64,000 nt of DNA from Xiphias gladius (GCF_016859285.1 NC_053406.1:6436501-6500500); one strand, 5' to 3'; shown: positions 1 to 19,586, counted from the stretch's first letter. Made by a program: numbers and translations. Notes: generated from the letters alone by a model not told the origin.

Positions 1-3000
1 AGCGAGCCGGGTCCAGGGAGTAGACTTGAGAGCGATGGGCATTGGGCTGCATCCCGCAGCCCTCCTGGGGGAGGAAACAGAACGACCAGTCAACGCGAGT
101 TGAAGTCAGGCATGGGACATTTTGTTGCTTGAAGATGCATTGGTCTTTCAACCGATACTTCTGTTTAAAACTGAGTTTTTTGCACACACTAAAATGAATA
201 TGAGCAATGTCATAACTATAACAACAAAATCTAAAAAAGAACTTTGTTAATGTTGCAAAATATTACTTTTGATTTTCAATTTACAAACATTTGAATCACA
301 TTTTTAGATGAGATCTCATGTTATCGTTTATTAAGTCCAATTCAGTTTGTAAAGAGCTACTCACAAACACTGCCCCCTTCAGCATGTCAGGTACAACCAT
401 GGGAATGAAGCCCTGCAGTCAAAACGAAAACTCAAGTTTGGCTTTTCTATGTTCACTCATTTTGCAGACATATCTAAAGATTCCAAACATATGCTTACCC
501 GTTGCTGCAGAGTGTGGAGCGCGAAGTTTTGGAGTGCGGTCTGAAGTCTGGCCCCTGCTCCTCTCAGATAGTAGGACCTGTGGCCTGAGACGTGAGACAG
601 ATGCCTGCAGGAGAGGACAGAGGAACAAAATATAGTGATCCCCATTCATACCAATGAGGGTGGACTAAATAGTAGCCAACATATTAAATAGTAGGGTAGT
701 TTTTTCAATCACATGAACAAAAGATTCAAAAGAATAGTGCAAAGACGGTACAGCAAGTGGAATTCAAGTGGAACAAGTGCTTAACAGCAACAAGCATCAG
801 ACTCATCCTCACCTCTGCCTGATAAGACCCAAGTCCTCCCCCAGCTCTACATGGCCTCTGGGCTTGAAGTCAAACTCTACAGCAAAAGAGTGAGAGGACT
901 GTTGGATTATTCCTTTGAAGATTTTTTTAAGCATGTCTAGTCAAAATCCATTCACCCACACTTCAGTGAAAGCATAGATCACATCAGTCACCTGGTTTCT
1001 GTCCGACCAGCTCCACCACCCTCGCCTGACTCTCATCTCCAACTGGCTGAGAAAGGAAAAAGAAACTTGAATTAACAGACTTGCTTCACAGCAAAATTCT
1101 CCCCAGATGCTCTGGACAATGTGTGTGTGTGTTTGCGTGCGCACGCGCTAACCACATCAGGGTGTGTGGTGTTGGGCAATCTGAGTGCTCGGCCGTAGTG
1201 TTCCTGATCTAGCTCAGTCTCTTTGGGGTAGAGTTGATTCAGCCTGCTGCGGATCTCTCGACCCCTCTGCAGAGCACTGGTGTACTCTGGAAGCTGCAGG
1301 GTAAAAAGACAGGGCCTCAGAGGTGTCCCCAAATGTTATTTACCACTGAGAGGAGAAATGATTGCCAAGACTGACAGAGTGAATAAGAAAGAGCCGAAGT
1401 TCTGAAGTTGAACTTACATTGGCGAGAGCTTTCTTGTCATTCCTGGTCTGTAAGAGAAGAGAAGAGAAGAGAAGTCAGAAACACGCAAACCTTAAGTGAA
1501 AATGGGGATTTTGGATGGATATGTTAATTTTGAGAGAAGATTTTATGAATTTTGCATCTATAACATTACAAACAACCAACGCAAACAACATAGTTTAGGA
1601 AACTGGTGACGGTGAGCGATGCTATAATAACCTTTACTGACCACTAGTGCTCTGACTGTGTCACTGATGTGTCTCTTCTGCTTCTCCAGCTCGGAGATTT
1701 CCGTCCTCACTGCCTGGAGCTCCTGCCACACACTGACCTGCAATGTGGACACACCCACACACACACACAAACACAAAATCAATGAGATCAAATCAGAAGC
1801 CAGTGAAACTTTGGGCCTGAAAAAGTCATTACATTTAAACTCTTAACCTTCATTGGTCTGTGTTTCCCTGTGCTCTCCTTGCTTAGCTGGAGATATCCAC
1901 TGTATATGTGCACTGTGTATATGTCCTGTACATTTGTTTTCAATATATTGAATATATATGTAAATATACTGAGAGCTACCGACAAACTGAGACAAATTCT
2001 ATTTGTGTGTTTACGTACTGGACCGATAACGTTGGGTCTAATTTTTAGTATTCTTTACATGCTTCCTCCAACATTTCTACGAGGGAACCTCACATACTAT
2101 TTCCCATGGCTACTTTTCAAAAATACTTTATAATAGACTGTAAAGTGGAAATGTCATGTACCTAATTTCCATGTCAGTCAGCATGACCGTACATTGTATG
2201 GTTTTCACATTCCTCTTCTAAAGGAGGAAAGTTCTTCTGTGCTCCCCCCTCAAACTCACTTCAAGACATGGATGTATGAGCAGGACTTAGTGACAGCAAA
2301 ACTTACACACGTGTGGTGTGGTATCTTGAAACTTACAGTGGACATACACTGAGAGTGGACCTTTCATTGAAGTAAAGGTTAGGGGACATATCTTGTGTCC
2401 GACAGTTAGACTTTTGAGAGAAACAATATTTACATGTTCAAAGATTCTGGATTTTTCAGTGAGGGAGAAAGAGTAACATTAGGAGTCAATGTAAGACTTT
2501 TTAACAAGGTAATTGATGTGTTATGAGGAAAAACCATATGAGACACAAACTTTACTTCATTTTTTTTACTCATTTTTTAAGTCCTAAAACATGTCCAGAG
2601 GGGGTCTTTAATTTCAGTGTTCTATAATTAGGAGGACTCATTTGTATTTGTTAAATGAGATGCCAACCGCAGCCCATTCCTCACAAAACAGTAGGCAACT
2701 TTTGTTCTTTGGCATGTAAATCATTTTAATAAAAAAAACACTGAGGTAGAACACAGCCCGCCGTCAACTCCACAGGCCTATTTTTGGCAAAAGCTAAAGT
2801 CGTGGTTTTTATGTCACTAACAACATTAAGTTGGCAGCAATAAACACTTACAATCTTCCCGACATCGTCCGCTCGCAGGTCGCCCTTCCTGCTCTCCACA
2901 TTAGCTATGACTTTGTCGGTCTCCTCACACACTGCTCTCATGTCCAGCTCGGGCTTGTCACTGTAGCCTTCACGGACATGCTCGTACAAACTGCTCCGGG

Positions 3001-3127
3001 CTCCATGCGCGAAGCGGTGCGGGACGAACACGCTTGTCCTCTGCCTTGAACACTGTCTAGCGACCGGCTTGAACACAGTCAACGCGGCGCCTCCAATTCT
3101 TGCAACCATGCCGATGCACGTCGCCAT
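1..3127 (-). CDS. sars2: Mitochondrial seryl-tRNA synthetase, 5' part (partial at window edge)
   Basis: Charges mitochondrial tRNA-Ser with serine in the matrix. Nine exons join in frame, in gene order: 2852-3127, 1642-1737, 1418-1447, 1153-1293, 992-1046, 813-876, 499-604, 365-412 and 1-64; the rest lies beyond base 1. They give about 293 residues. Residues 1-45 are rich in Arg and Ser with almost no acid, as in a mitochondrial targeting peptide. A coiled-coil arm follows ([20 protein letters not shown], about residues 94-113). Then come family signatures: [60 protein letters not shown] and EGCGMQPN, the last two lying at the start of the class II catalytic core. The start is the first ATG before the targeting peptide. 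These match human SARS2 from memory. No frameshift seen. The 30-bp third exon is unusually small. Motifs 2 and 3 are not in the window. Confidence 0.93.
2142..2851 (-). other. sars2 intron 1, distal part, no coding signal
   Basis: Intron 1 of sars2 runs from the donor at 2851 down to the acceptor at 1738. It holds AT-rich sequence, poly-T runs and short open frames that lack splice or family support. I recognise no gene here. The stretch near 2230-2630 may be an old interspersed repeat, but I cannot name it. Confidence 0.5.
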
Positions 3128-3850
3128 ACTTGTCTTGTGGTCACTGTTGCATTTACGGGGTATAGGAATATACCGAATTATATTCTGTGTATGCTCCTGA
3201 TCAGCCTTTCACCGTGCACCACAAAACTTATGCGTTTGAATTAAATGAAAGACTAACATATGATTACAATATTGACCATTTGCGTTCTTAGCCTCTTTTC
3301 TTTTTAGTTCCTCATTCAAACAGGGAGCACTATGTACGGTAGTGAAACAGTCGAATCTGCCATGAATGCAACATGAATGCGGAAATTAATTAATCGGAAT
3401 GGGTTATTTTTTTCCCACCCGAGGTAGCCAAGGACCCGCCCCTACCCTGCCTCTGATTGGCTTATCCTGATATTCTTACCCTAACCCAAACCAATAATCA
3501 CTATGTATGCCTAAACCCAACCAACCCAACCTACGACGGCAACGAGTACTAGCCAATCAGAGGGAAGGTAGGGGTTGGTCTTCGCCCACCTTGGGTAGGG
3601 GAAAAAAAATCACGCTCTCGTAATAGGAATAAAAATTAAATGCCTTTTTAAATGTTGTTTTAAATACGCAGCAGATATTTTAAGCGAAAGTTGTCAAAAA
3701 AGTCAAAATGTATCTGGAAATATTGTAATTTTACCAGTGACAGAAAACCGACTCAGCTCCAAACAATCGTCACGAGCCAAAGGTCAGCCAATCAGATGAG
3801 CGGAAGTTTAACGTTGCGGTAATCCGGTTCAGACATAACAAGTGCGGCCG
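3128..3850. promoter_or_regulatory. Divergent promoter region between sars2 and the kelch gene
   Basis: The sars2 start codon (3127, minus) and the first kelch-gene exon (about 3850-4280, plus) are head to head, so this interval must hold both promoters. CCAAT-box motifs in either orientation occur at about 3456, 3554 and 3787 (cores ATTGG or CCAAT). No TATA box is evident on either side, which fits housekeeping-type promoters. Transcription start sites cannot be placed from sequence alone. Confidence 0.6.
3400..3613. mobile_element. Short inverted-repeat (MITE-like) element
   Basis: The two ends are imperfect inverted copies about 55 bp long. The left arm runs from a T-run through CCCACCCGAGGT, GACCCGCCCCTACC and CTCTGATTGGCT. 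The right arm, read on the minus strand, gives a T-run, CCCCTACCCAAGGT, CCAACCCCTACC and CTCTGATTGGCT. The centre holds TAACCC-like and CCAACC-rich sequence. The total is about 210 bp with no coding capacity, as expected of a non-autonomous DNA transposon. The family is not identified and target-site duplications are unclear. Confidence 0.6.
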
Positions 3851-4280
3851 ACTGAACCTGAACTCCAGGCTGATTTTCTGCCCTTTAGGCTCTAAAAACT
3901 ACACCCTGCACTGTCTCACCGCCGAGCTGGACGTGTGTGCTTACTGCCATGGTGGACTGATATGTGTTACGACGAGAATCTTTTGCGCTGGAGGAGAATT
4001 GTTCCGTTGTGAGCTAGTTTGGTCCGTCAGTTAGTGGTGATGTTGTGCACGGGACTGGAGCAGCGAGCAGCCTGACGCGTCTTCACCACAGGCCGGGACG
4101 AGCCGTTCAGCGGAGCCCGGAGGACCAAGATAACCAAATGGGAGCCAGGAAAGCCTCCAGAAACTTCGTGAAATAACCGGGTACTTGGATACCGTTAACC
4201 TGCTCCGAACTGCCTCACCAATTCCTGTTGAAAGTGAGACCCAAACATCTTTCACGGTGGAAACGAGAAGAAGAGCAAAG
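3850..4280 (+). other. Probable 5' untranslated exon of the kelch gene
   Basis: A strong donor (GCAAAG followed by GTAATA) at 4280/4281 precedes an intron that ends at an AG just before the coding ATG (4685). The preceding 400 bp is comparatively CpG-rich and lies upstream of the kelch gene. The 5' boundary is a guess, because no initiator or TATA box is clear. Several ATGs occur in it, so short upstream frames are possible. Confidence 0.5.
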
Positions 4281-4340
4281 GTAATAAGCTAAAAATTCAA
4301 CATCCTTACCGGTAAACTGAGGCTACAACAAAAGCCTGCT

Positions 4341-4352
4341 GTGTGTGTTGGT

Positions 4353-4377
<25 letters not shown>
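4341..4377. repeat. GT microsatellite
   Basis: An interrupted GT dinucleotide run in the 5' intron of the kelch gene. Confidence 0.9.
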
Positions 4378-4384
<7 letters not shown>

Positions 4385-4684
4385 GCCAGTCTATTGTGAA
4401 GACATTGTTAATCTGGTAACGTGAAAATGGAAACATATTGTAACAATGGCGTATGGTGAATCTGGTGCAAACAATATTTACTTAGCTTAAAATTAAGCTG
4501 TACAGTACTCGTACGCTATCATGAACGCAACATTTTTCACATCTGGGTCATGTCTGTTACAGGGCCTCTATCTATAATACATAAGCCTGTCTGTTGCAGA
4601 TAGGCTCTGCATGCATGAAGGTAAAAGTGGAAAACCTGCTCTGTGTTTGCTCACTTCAAATGCATATGCACGTGTAATTCTCAG

Positions 4685-7659
4685 ATGAATGCTGTGCGGG
4701 GGGGCACAGTCACCTGGCGTCCCCAGCCATGGCAGGACGGGGATGGGGGAGGAGGGGAGCCTCTGTCAGACAGCGACTCAGAAGAGGAGGACTTCCCTGA
4801 TGATAGCACCACCCCGTTGGGGGACTACATCACACATGGTGGGTCACAAAAAACAGATAGAGTATAGAGAGGGTGTTGGTGAGACTCTGGAATCAAGCCC
4901 TTGTATTGTGACTCATTTACTTTCACCTATCCTAGCAACCTTTTAATCTCCCTTATTCCTTCTCCTCCTTCTGTCCTCCCCCTCGTCTTTGTTTTTCCTT
5001 CCCCTTTTGGCTGTGTTTTAGGACTGAAGCAACTCCTCGATGCCCAGCAGCTGTGTGATGTTACTCTGCTTGTTGAGGGAAAGAAGTTCATGTGTCACAG
5101 GTATGGTATTACTGCCCTTTCCCACAAATGGCGATAGACTCACTTCACATATGCACTGAGAAGAGCATTTCAGCCAGGGCTGCAACTAACAAATATTTTG
5201 CACAATCAGTGAATTTATCGTTTTTTTTTTTTGCCAATTTTTAAGTTGTAGAGTTTTCATGACTATATACTGTCCAAAAAAAACTGTCATTTACAATTGC
5301 AGTATATGAAATGGAGGAAAGCAAGTGAATCATTTCAGTATTTACCGAATAATTTTTATTTTCAATTCAATAAATGACTTGAATGACAAATGATGTACAA
5401 ATATTCAAAGTTGTCATCATATTTTTAATTGAATTACTGATTGTTTGAGTGATAATTTCTGCACCAATTATAACATAGAAACCCAGTTTTCCACCTGTCA
5501 GAGACTAAGAGACTTTTGAAGTGCAGAAAGCGAGAAGGAGAGGAAAAGGAAGAAAATGTAACTTCTGCAAAAGTTGCTATGATACAGGCCAGTTTTCTTC
5601 TTGATGAAAGCCATTTGCAGTTTTTGTTTGATATCAAACCAGCTTACCATTGGTAAGCAGTCATTTGTGTAGACCTGTGTTCTTCATCTTCTATGATTTC
5701 CACAGAAGAAGCTATATTCTGTATTCCTCCCTTTCACCGTCCAACCTTGTCTCTCCCCTCAGAGTCCTCTTAGCAGCTGTGAGCCCCTACTTCCGGGCCA
5801 TGTTCACCAGCCCCCTGGTGGAGTCCCGCCTAACGGAGATCCGTCTGGAGGAGGTGACGCCGTCTGTCATGGAGACTGTCATCCAGTTTGTGTACACTGG
5901 TGAGGCGGGACTCTCTCTGGACACAGCTGAGGATCTGTTTGTGGCTGCCAACCGGCTTCAGGTCATGCCCCTTCAAGACCTGTGCTCCAGGTAAATCTTT
6001 GTAAAAGTGACAGATGATCAAGTTTGCATTAGACTTCACAATGATCAAATTTGACATTCTTCTGTTTATGTTCTGCCCTCCCTTCTTTTTCTCTCCTCTT
6101 CTGTCACTTTTCATTCGTCTTTCTCTCCTCCTGTCATTTCTCTCCACTCTTGTCTCTACAGGTTTCTATTTGAGCACCTCTCAGTAGATAACTGCCTGGG
6201 GATGTACTCTCTGGCTCGCTCTCACCACGACCAACTGCTGCTGCGTGCCTCCCTGCGGCTGGTAGCCCAGCACTTCCCCCGGGTTGCCCGGCAGAAAGAC
6301 TTCCTCCTACTTGACCATGGCACCTTAGGCAGCCTCCTGAGCTCAGACCGCTTGGGGGTTGACTCTGAGGCGGAGGTCTACGATGCGGCACGCCGCTGGG
6401 CAGAGCACCAGCCCTTGGACCGTTACGCCCACATGCCAGCACTGCTGCACCACCTGCGGCCGGGGCTGCTGTCACAGGAAGAGAGCCGAAGACTGAGCCA
6501 GGAGTTGGGGCCCGCTGCGGCTGGTGAGGGCCTTGGGGGGCCTCTGAGACCACGGGAGGGAATGTTTGAGAAAAAGATTGTCTGTGTGGACCTGACGCCT
6601 CGGGAGGATGAGAATTTAGCTGCAAGAGACTACACAGTAGACTGCTTTGATCCCCGGACAGGGAAGTGGGAGAAGTTAGCAGCGCTGGGATCACTTGTCA
6701 GTCCCGGCTGCACTGCAGTCGGTGACAGGCTGTTTGTAGCTGGTGGGATTCTGCGGACAGGCTCTGTGTCTGCAGCTGTGCATGAATATGATGCAGTGTT
6801 GGACCGCTGGATAGAGCGGCCTTCAATGGTCCAGCCCAGGGCTATGCTAGGCCTGCTGGGATGTGGAGAGTCACTCTATGCCTTAGGTGGCAGTAACCGC
6901 TCGGCCCTGTTGGACTCCAGTGAGACACTGGTGCTGACTACACTACAGTGGGCTCCGGGGCCTCGGCTACCACTACCTCTGCGCGCCTTTGCCTGCGCAG
7001 CGTTACGTGGACGACTTTACCTTCTGGGTGGAACTACACTAGAACAGAACCGGGCTGTGGTCCACTCGGGTGTGCTTATTTATCACACCCTAACAGACTG
7101 CTGGACACGTGTGTCGCTGGACTCTGGCGCCACCTGCCTTGCCGGAGGAGTAGCAGTGCGAGGAGGAGTCTGTGCAATCGGGGGATACATGAGGGATACC
7201 ACCAAGTTCTTAGATGGAAACTACACCAATCTGGAGACTTTGGACGCCACTGGGCGTGTTCTGTTTTTCAGAGAGGGCAGGGGGTCCGGGGTAGAGAGGG
7301 AGGTGACTGGGGGAGGGGTGATGGTCACCGCGGAGCAGCGGGGCGGTGCAGGTGGTGGAAGCGACCGAGCCCCAAGCCCTGTGGTATTTCCCGGGCTGCC
7401 GCGGCGGATAGCAGCTGGGGGTGTGGCCAGGTGGAAAAGGAGGATTTATGTGCTGGGTGGGGAAAATGGCTCACGGTTCTATGACAGTGTGTACTGTTGG
7501 AAGCCCGGTTGGCGGAGCTGGGTCCAGAGACGTGAAAAACTTCCTGGAGATACAGGAGGAGTGAGCCAGTTTGGGTGTACCACTCTAAAATTCCCTAAGA
7601 AACATATCCTGTCCAGACTGAGACTAGCCAAAGAAAACTGCAAGAAGGCTGCTGACTAG
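4685..7659 (+). CDS. BTB-BACK-Kelch (KLHL/KBTBD) family protein
   Basis: Predicted substrate adaptor for a Cullin-3 ubiquitin ligase, as is usual for this architecture. Coding exons 4685-4838, 5022-5100, 5763-5990 and 6162-7659 join in frame to 652 residues. An acidic head (SDSDSEEEDFPDD, within residues 1-51) is followed by a BTB domain (about 53-155; LCDVTLLVEGKKFMCHR, AVSPYFRAMF, VYTGEAGLS). A BACK domain covers about 157-260 (NCLGMYSLARSH, EAEVYDAARRWAEH). Kelch repeats run from about 288 to 640, with GG-type blade signatures such as LFVAGGIL, LYALGGSN, LYLLGGTT, VCAIGGY and IYVLGGENG. A Gly-rich insert (about residues 523-565) interrupts the propeller. The last exon carries BACK plus all kelch repeats. 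The start is the ATG right after the 5' UTR intron acceptor. The family is certain. The paralogue is not: it looks nearer the KBTBD2/8 style than classic KLHL, so I give no symbol. Confidence 0.9.
5165..5505. repeat. Degenerate interspersed repeat in kelch intron
   Basis: The sequence opens with GGGCTGCAACTAAC and closes with ATTGAATTACTGATTGTTTGAGTGATAATT. This resembles the common fish repeat whose ends read like GCTGCAACTAACGATTA. It is AT-rich and non-coding. The family match is from memory and the copy is well decayed. Confidence 0.5.
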
Positions 7660-10600
7660 CTTGACAGGGAGCAGTATGACTGAAGTTGAGGCAGCCGATC
7701 ATGTGACACTGAGATGAGCTCCAGGCTGAGTTTGAATTAGCGCCTCCTTGACCTCAAGAAATGTTGGTGTTGAGATGAAGTCACAAGGAAGAGACTATTT
7801 TATACAATTAGAGTGCAGCCACAGAGCAGGATATTAATGGACTGGACGCAGACCGATCTTATGAAATTTAGCATGGATAGTCAATTGTACAGGCAGAGGG
7901 CAAGTGGAGCCAAAAACTGGTTTAACAGGCAACATGCACCTGAATGTAACCAATCCACTAGCTGTCAGAACGGTTAAGTCCTTTGAGAGAGAAAGGGGCC
8001 TTATAATTGTATTCTCATGGTGTAATGTTGTCAGGGTTTTGCTGGTGTAATATTTTTAAGGCTGTTTGAGAATCATTTCAATGCTGTGAATTTTTCACCA
8101 GTTTAGACACAAGGATACCTGCACATTTCTGACAAGGCCATATTTCACTGATTTGCCTCAACTTTAAGCTGAATGACCTTTTATTAGAGCCTGAAACAAA
8201 AACACTTGCAGTATTGGATACATTTCTTCCAGTCTGCTTGTTTGCAGCACACCCAGTTTGCTCTCAGTACTTGGAAACTGAAAGAGTGCTGCACTCAGCA
8301 TCCTGTTAAAAAGTGTGGATAGTCGTTACCTCTGTGATCGAACTAAATTCTGTGTGTCCTTTGAGTAATTCTCAGAAAACAAAGGATTCAGCTTCTCATC
8401 CAAGGAAAAGTCTGTCCCCTGTACTGATCTTCCCAATTCAGTGGAGGACTTCAGTCTAATCTTTTATAAAAGCAGAAAACCTGAGGGTTTGGTGCAACTT
8501 GTAGTTCTCATTGGCCTATTCAAACCCCTGCGTGCTGAGCAAAGGCCCAAGAGTGTGTTTTTACTTGGCAGGAACTTTTATTCATGTTTTCAATGTTCTT
8601 ATAAAGACGCCGCCAAGTCAAAGAAGTGGAACGTAGCATTTGGAGAAATGTGCTGATAGGGCTGGGTATGGAAAAAATGACATACGATAGTCAGAACACC
8701 TTCTTCCATCATCAGTAAGTAAGATGTCTTTTAGCAATGGAAAATCTCCTGTCAGGGTTACTGGGTAGATCTCGACAACACTGTACTGCAAAGTGAGGAA
8801 ATACGGGAACTGTTTCATTCTGGGGAGAATTTCACATACTAACTGTTTCATATTGTTAGTTTTTACAGCAAATTTGTGCATCTTGATTCACGGCATTTTA
8901 TAGATCCCACTGTACAATTACAGTGATAGGTGATAAATATGTAAGGGTTTCATGCGGCCCTATTTTAAGATGACTTATGTTTGTGTCTGGACTGTCGCTC
9001 TGTCCAGCATCTTTCCGAAACATTCAAGCCAGGTGAACAGCTGCCTTTACTTCATTCAGCAGCCGTGTCAGGATTACATTTTTCTTTCATTTGCTCCAGC
9101 CACCGGACTTGTGAATGTGTTGGGCACAGAGGATATGACATATCTGAACACATTAGCATTGCACATTATTTATTGAAATGTATTTTTAAGGTTGTTTTTG
9201 TTGTTGTTTTGAAATGGTAACTTTTGCTCTGACTGCAGTTTAGGAAGCCTGGCTGTACTGTAGGATGGCACTATAATAAGAGTTTGAACAGAGCTGTCAG
9301 AAAGCAGCACATGTGTTTTGATCTCTCTGACTAAGGGCTTCAAAGTAACTGAGTTCTGAAAGTCAGAAAGTTTGGCCAGAAATGTAAGCACATTGTTTTG
9401 TTGTAAGCCGCTATGTTTTCTCTCCTCGTCTGATTTCTTCTTTTATTTATTCAAATTGATCAAATCCAGATACTTCTGGGGGAGATATGTGCATATGGAA
9501 AAAAAAACTGCCAGCTGTGTCTGAAATATGAAAATCACGGAAAGATGTCTACGACATTAAAATCAATGGGCCATTAAAAACGCATCAGGGAACTATTTTG
9601 GGCGCTAATTCAGTCAACTTGCTCAGTTGACTTCACCATTTCAACAATCAAAGTTTTCATTACTGCAGACCAGATATTAGTTTTCAGACGTAGCTTTAGC
9701 TTGGTGAACACTGATACTGTTTGGATAGGTCAGTTACATTGTCAGCCTAAAACAGGAAATGAAGATGGTGGCAGGATGGGCCTCGGTAATGGCAAAATTC
9801 AATTTTTAGTCCCAACTCCTACCCCTGAGATAAGAGACAGCGTTTACCAAAGCAGTAAATCAAATGTAGTCTGAAACTCAAGAATTTAAACCGGTTGAAG
9901 TTGGGAAAAAATAGAGGCTTTTTCACATAATATAACCAACTGATGCAAAAGTCATGTATCTTCCCAAAAAAGATTAAAATTAGACTTTGGTCACGTTTGT
10001 CTAATAGCTCTGCTTTTTACTGCTTTCCACTAGGTTATCCTGAATAAACCAGCCGAAAATACATTTCATGAATTTCAGTCAAACCATCCTCCCTTTCAGA
10101 ACTTTCCAAATTGTTACAATGACTCAAGTTTCCCTTGAGACCAGAACAGTGGAACTTCCCCAATTTTCCAGCCAACGTTTAACACCACCGATAACAAGCC
10201 GTTTCTAGCGAGCATAGAAACTCTCCAGTGACACAGCTACCGTCTCACTCAGCTTATTAATTGTAACATTGTGATCACTGCTGGTCCATATTAAGTCTGT
10301 TTTTAATACATACTATATGTTACATGACATACTTTAGCTTATTCAACTATATGCAATTAGTACATAAAAATCAAACAATATTCCACAATCTTTTTTTCCT
10401 CACCCAACCCACGCTCTTGAACAGAGACAATGATGAGCTCTTTTCATGAACAGTAAGAGGGACAACTCAGATGTTTGGGCTCGAGACATTTTATATTATA
10501 AGAATTCATACCTGATAAGTATGACTTGAAGTGTGTAGCTGACCGAAATGCAAAAAAGTTTTCTGGTTTCTGGTTTCACTGGTCAAACACAGAATGAAGA

Positions 10601-11747
10601 GTTTTTGTTTGTTTGTTTTTGTTTTTTTAACCATGAGTTGTGAGCTTGTTTCTACAAATACCCATGACACACTGTCAGTTTTATTTCCCATAACACGCTC
10701 CGAATTCTCACCCAGAAATGTTCAGTGACTTGATTTTCTTTTCCTCCGTGTGCTTACAGCTTGTATGAGATGTGAAAAGTGATTGTGTGCGCATGCATGT
10801 TTTCTATGCCGGGGCGTATATCTGTTCAACACAAGCTCTTTGCACACATGCACACCCATGTACTGTGTGTCCATTCGGAGAAGTAAAGCTGCCCTCGTTT
10901 GTACAATCGAATGACGTTTGTGAGCTGAAAGGCAAATGGATGACTTGATGAAAGCAGTGCTATCAAACGATTAAAGGACTATTTGCTTAAATGGTTTTAT
11001 TTTCACTGATGACTTTATTACAACTGTACACACACTTGGCTGATCAATGATCAGATTGGGAAACAAACCTATGCAGTGTGCAATAGGACACATTCAATAT
11101 TTTCAAGTGTGATGGGTCCCCGATTGAATGGCTGCAATAGAGCTGCTACCCAAGAATATTCTCGGTATCATAGTAGCAAATTTTTACTATTATTCAATGA
11201 AATATTTACTCGATAAAATGTCAAAAATAATGAAAAATCCTCATAAAGTGGAATAAAGTGTCCATTGACTTATCGACAAACTAGTGATTTCAGGCTGCTT
11301 CGTTAACATTTTCTACTTTGAGGGCAAAGATATTAGCTGTTTGTGCATAAAAGAGGCTGACAGGAGATACGGGTTAATTTCTGCATGTAAAATTCAGAAA
11401 ATTCATTGGAACTACATGACTGAAACCCTGTTTTTCACGGTATGATGTTAATAATTACTGTAACTAATAAACTGCTGAAACTGCCCATTGCCACTGCTGG
11501 CCAAAGTTCTCCCTTGGACTGGCCATCCCAGCTTGCCTGCACATACATCGGTCGGCCAAAGATACATTATTTCATTTCTTGTAGCTATTTGGTCATACCT
11601 ACACCAAGGTTTTAGGTGTTTTTGCAGATTAGGGGGAGTTTTAAGGCTCTGGGGCTGCAGATAAATCAAAGGCAGGTTGTCTAGTATAGGAGGTGGACTA
11701 CATCAAGCTACAGATTAGTAGAGGTGTTTTCGGGTACAGGTGGAGCA
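7660..11747 (+). other. Kelch 3' untranslated region and intergenic DNA up to slc5a2
   Basis: About 4.1 kb lies between the kelch stop codon and the slc5a2 start. No recognisable exon is present. Possible polyadenylation hexamers on the plus strand are AATAAA at 10043-10048, ATTAAA at 10970-10975 and AATAAA at 11252-11257, so the 3' UTR could be long. No TATA box for slc5a2 is obvious just before 11748, and an upstream 5' exon for slc5a2 cannot be excluded. Confidence 0.6.
11140..11290. repeat. Fragment of an AT-rich fish interspersed repeat
   Basis: The segment reading TACTCGATAAAATGTCAAAAATAATGAAAAAT and then CTTATCGACAAACTAG resembles the internal part of the same repeat family seen in the kelch intron. 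The assignment is tentative. Confidence 0.35.
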
Positions 11748-19174
<7,427 letters not shown>

Positions 19175-19327
19175 CAGAGTCCTCTTCTTCCTGGAGCTGA
19201 AAGTGGATGTGAAAACGTGAATTTGTGTCTTGATGTAATTGGGTTTAATCACTTGTTTGGATGATACACTCACTCATAAATACAGCAGTGTTGCCATCTA
19301 TTGGCAATGACTTGACACTACACTGCA

Positions 19328-19333
19328 AATAAA
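19328..19333 (+). terminator. Polyadenylation signal candidate, slc5a2 (proximal)
   Basis: AATAAA about 155 bp after the stop codon of slc5a2. Confidence 0.6.
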
Positions 19334-19586
19334 CATTTTCACATTCAAAAGGTTCAAAATAGTATTTGCATGATACCTGCCTAACAGTCTCACTTCTCTG
19401 TAGAGCACACTAGGCTGTGGTCCTTCATTGCATTTCTCCACTTTTAAAGGGCCTATGTAATGCAGCGTTAAAATTTTTTTATCAGGTTTGAATACCATTA
19501 CTGTATACTGTTACAGCTGATTCAATCACAAGTCAGGCATCACCTGCTACCAGCACTGAAATTGAAGCCAGGTAAAATGTAAACTC

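Noticed and set aside
6134-6694. A 186-codon minus-strand frame opposite the kelch last exon
   Set aside because: It is antisense to well-conserved BACK/kelch coding sequence and its composition (Pro/Gly/Ala-rich) is what codon-biased antisense gives.
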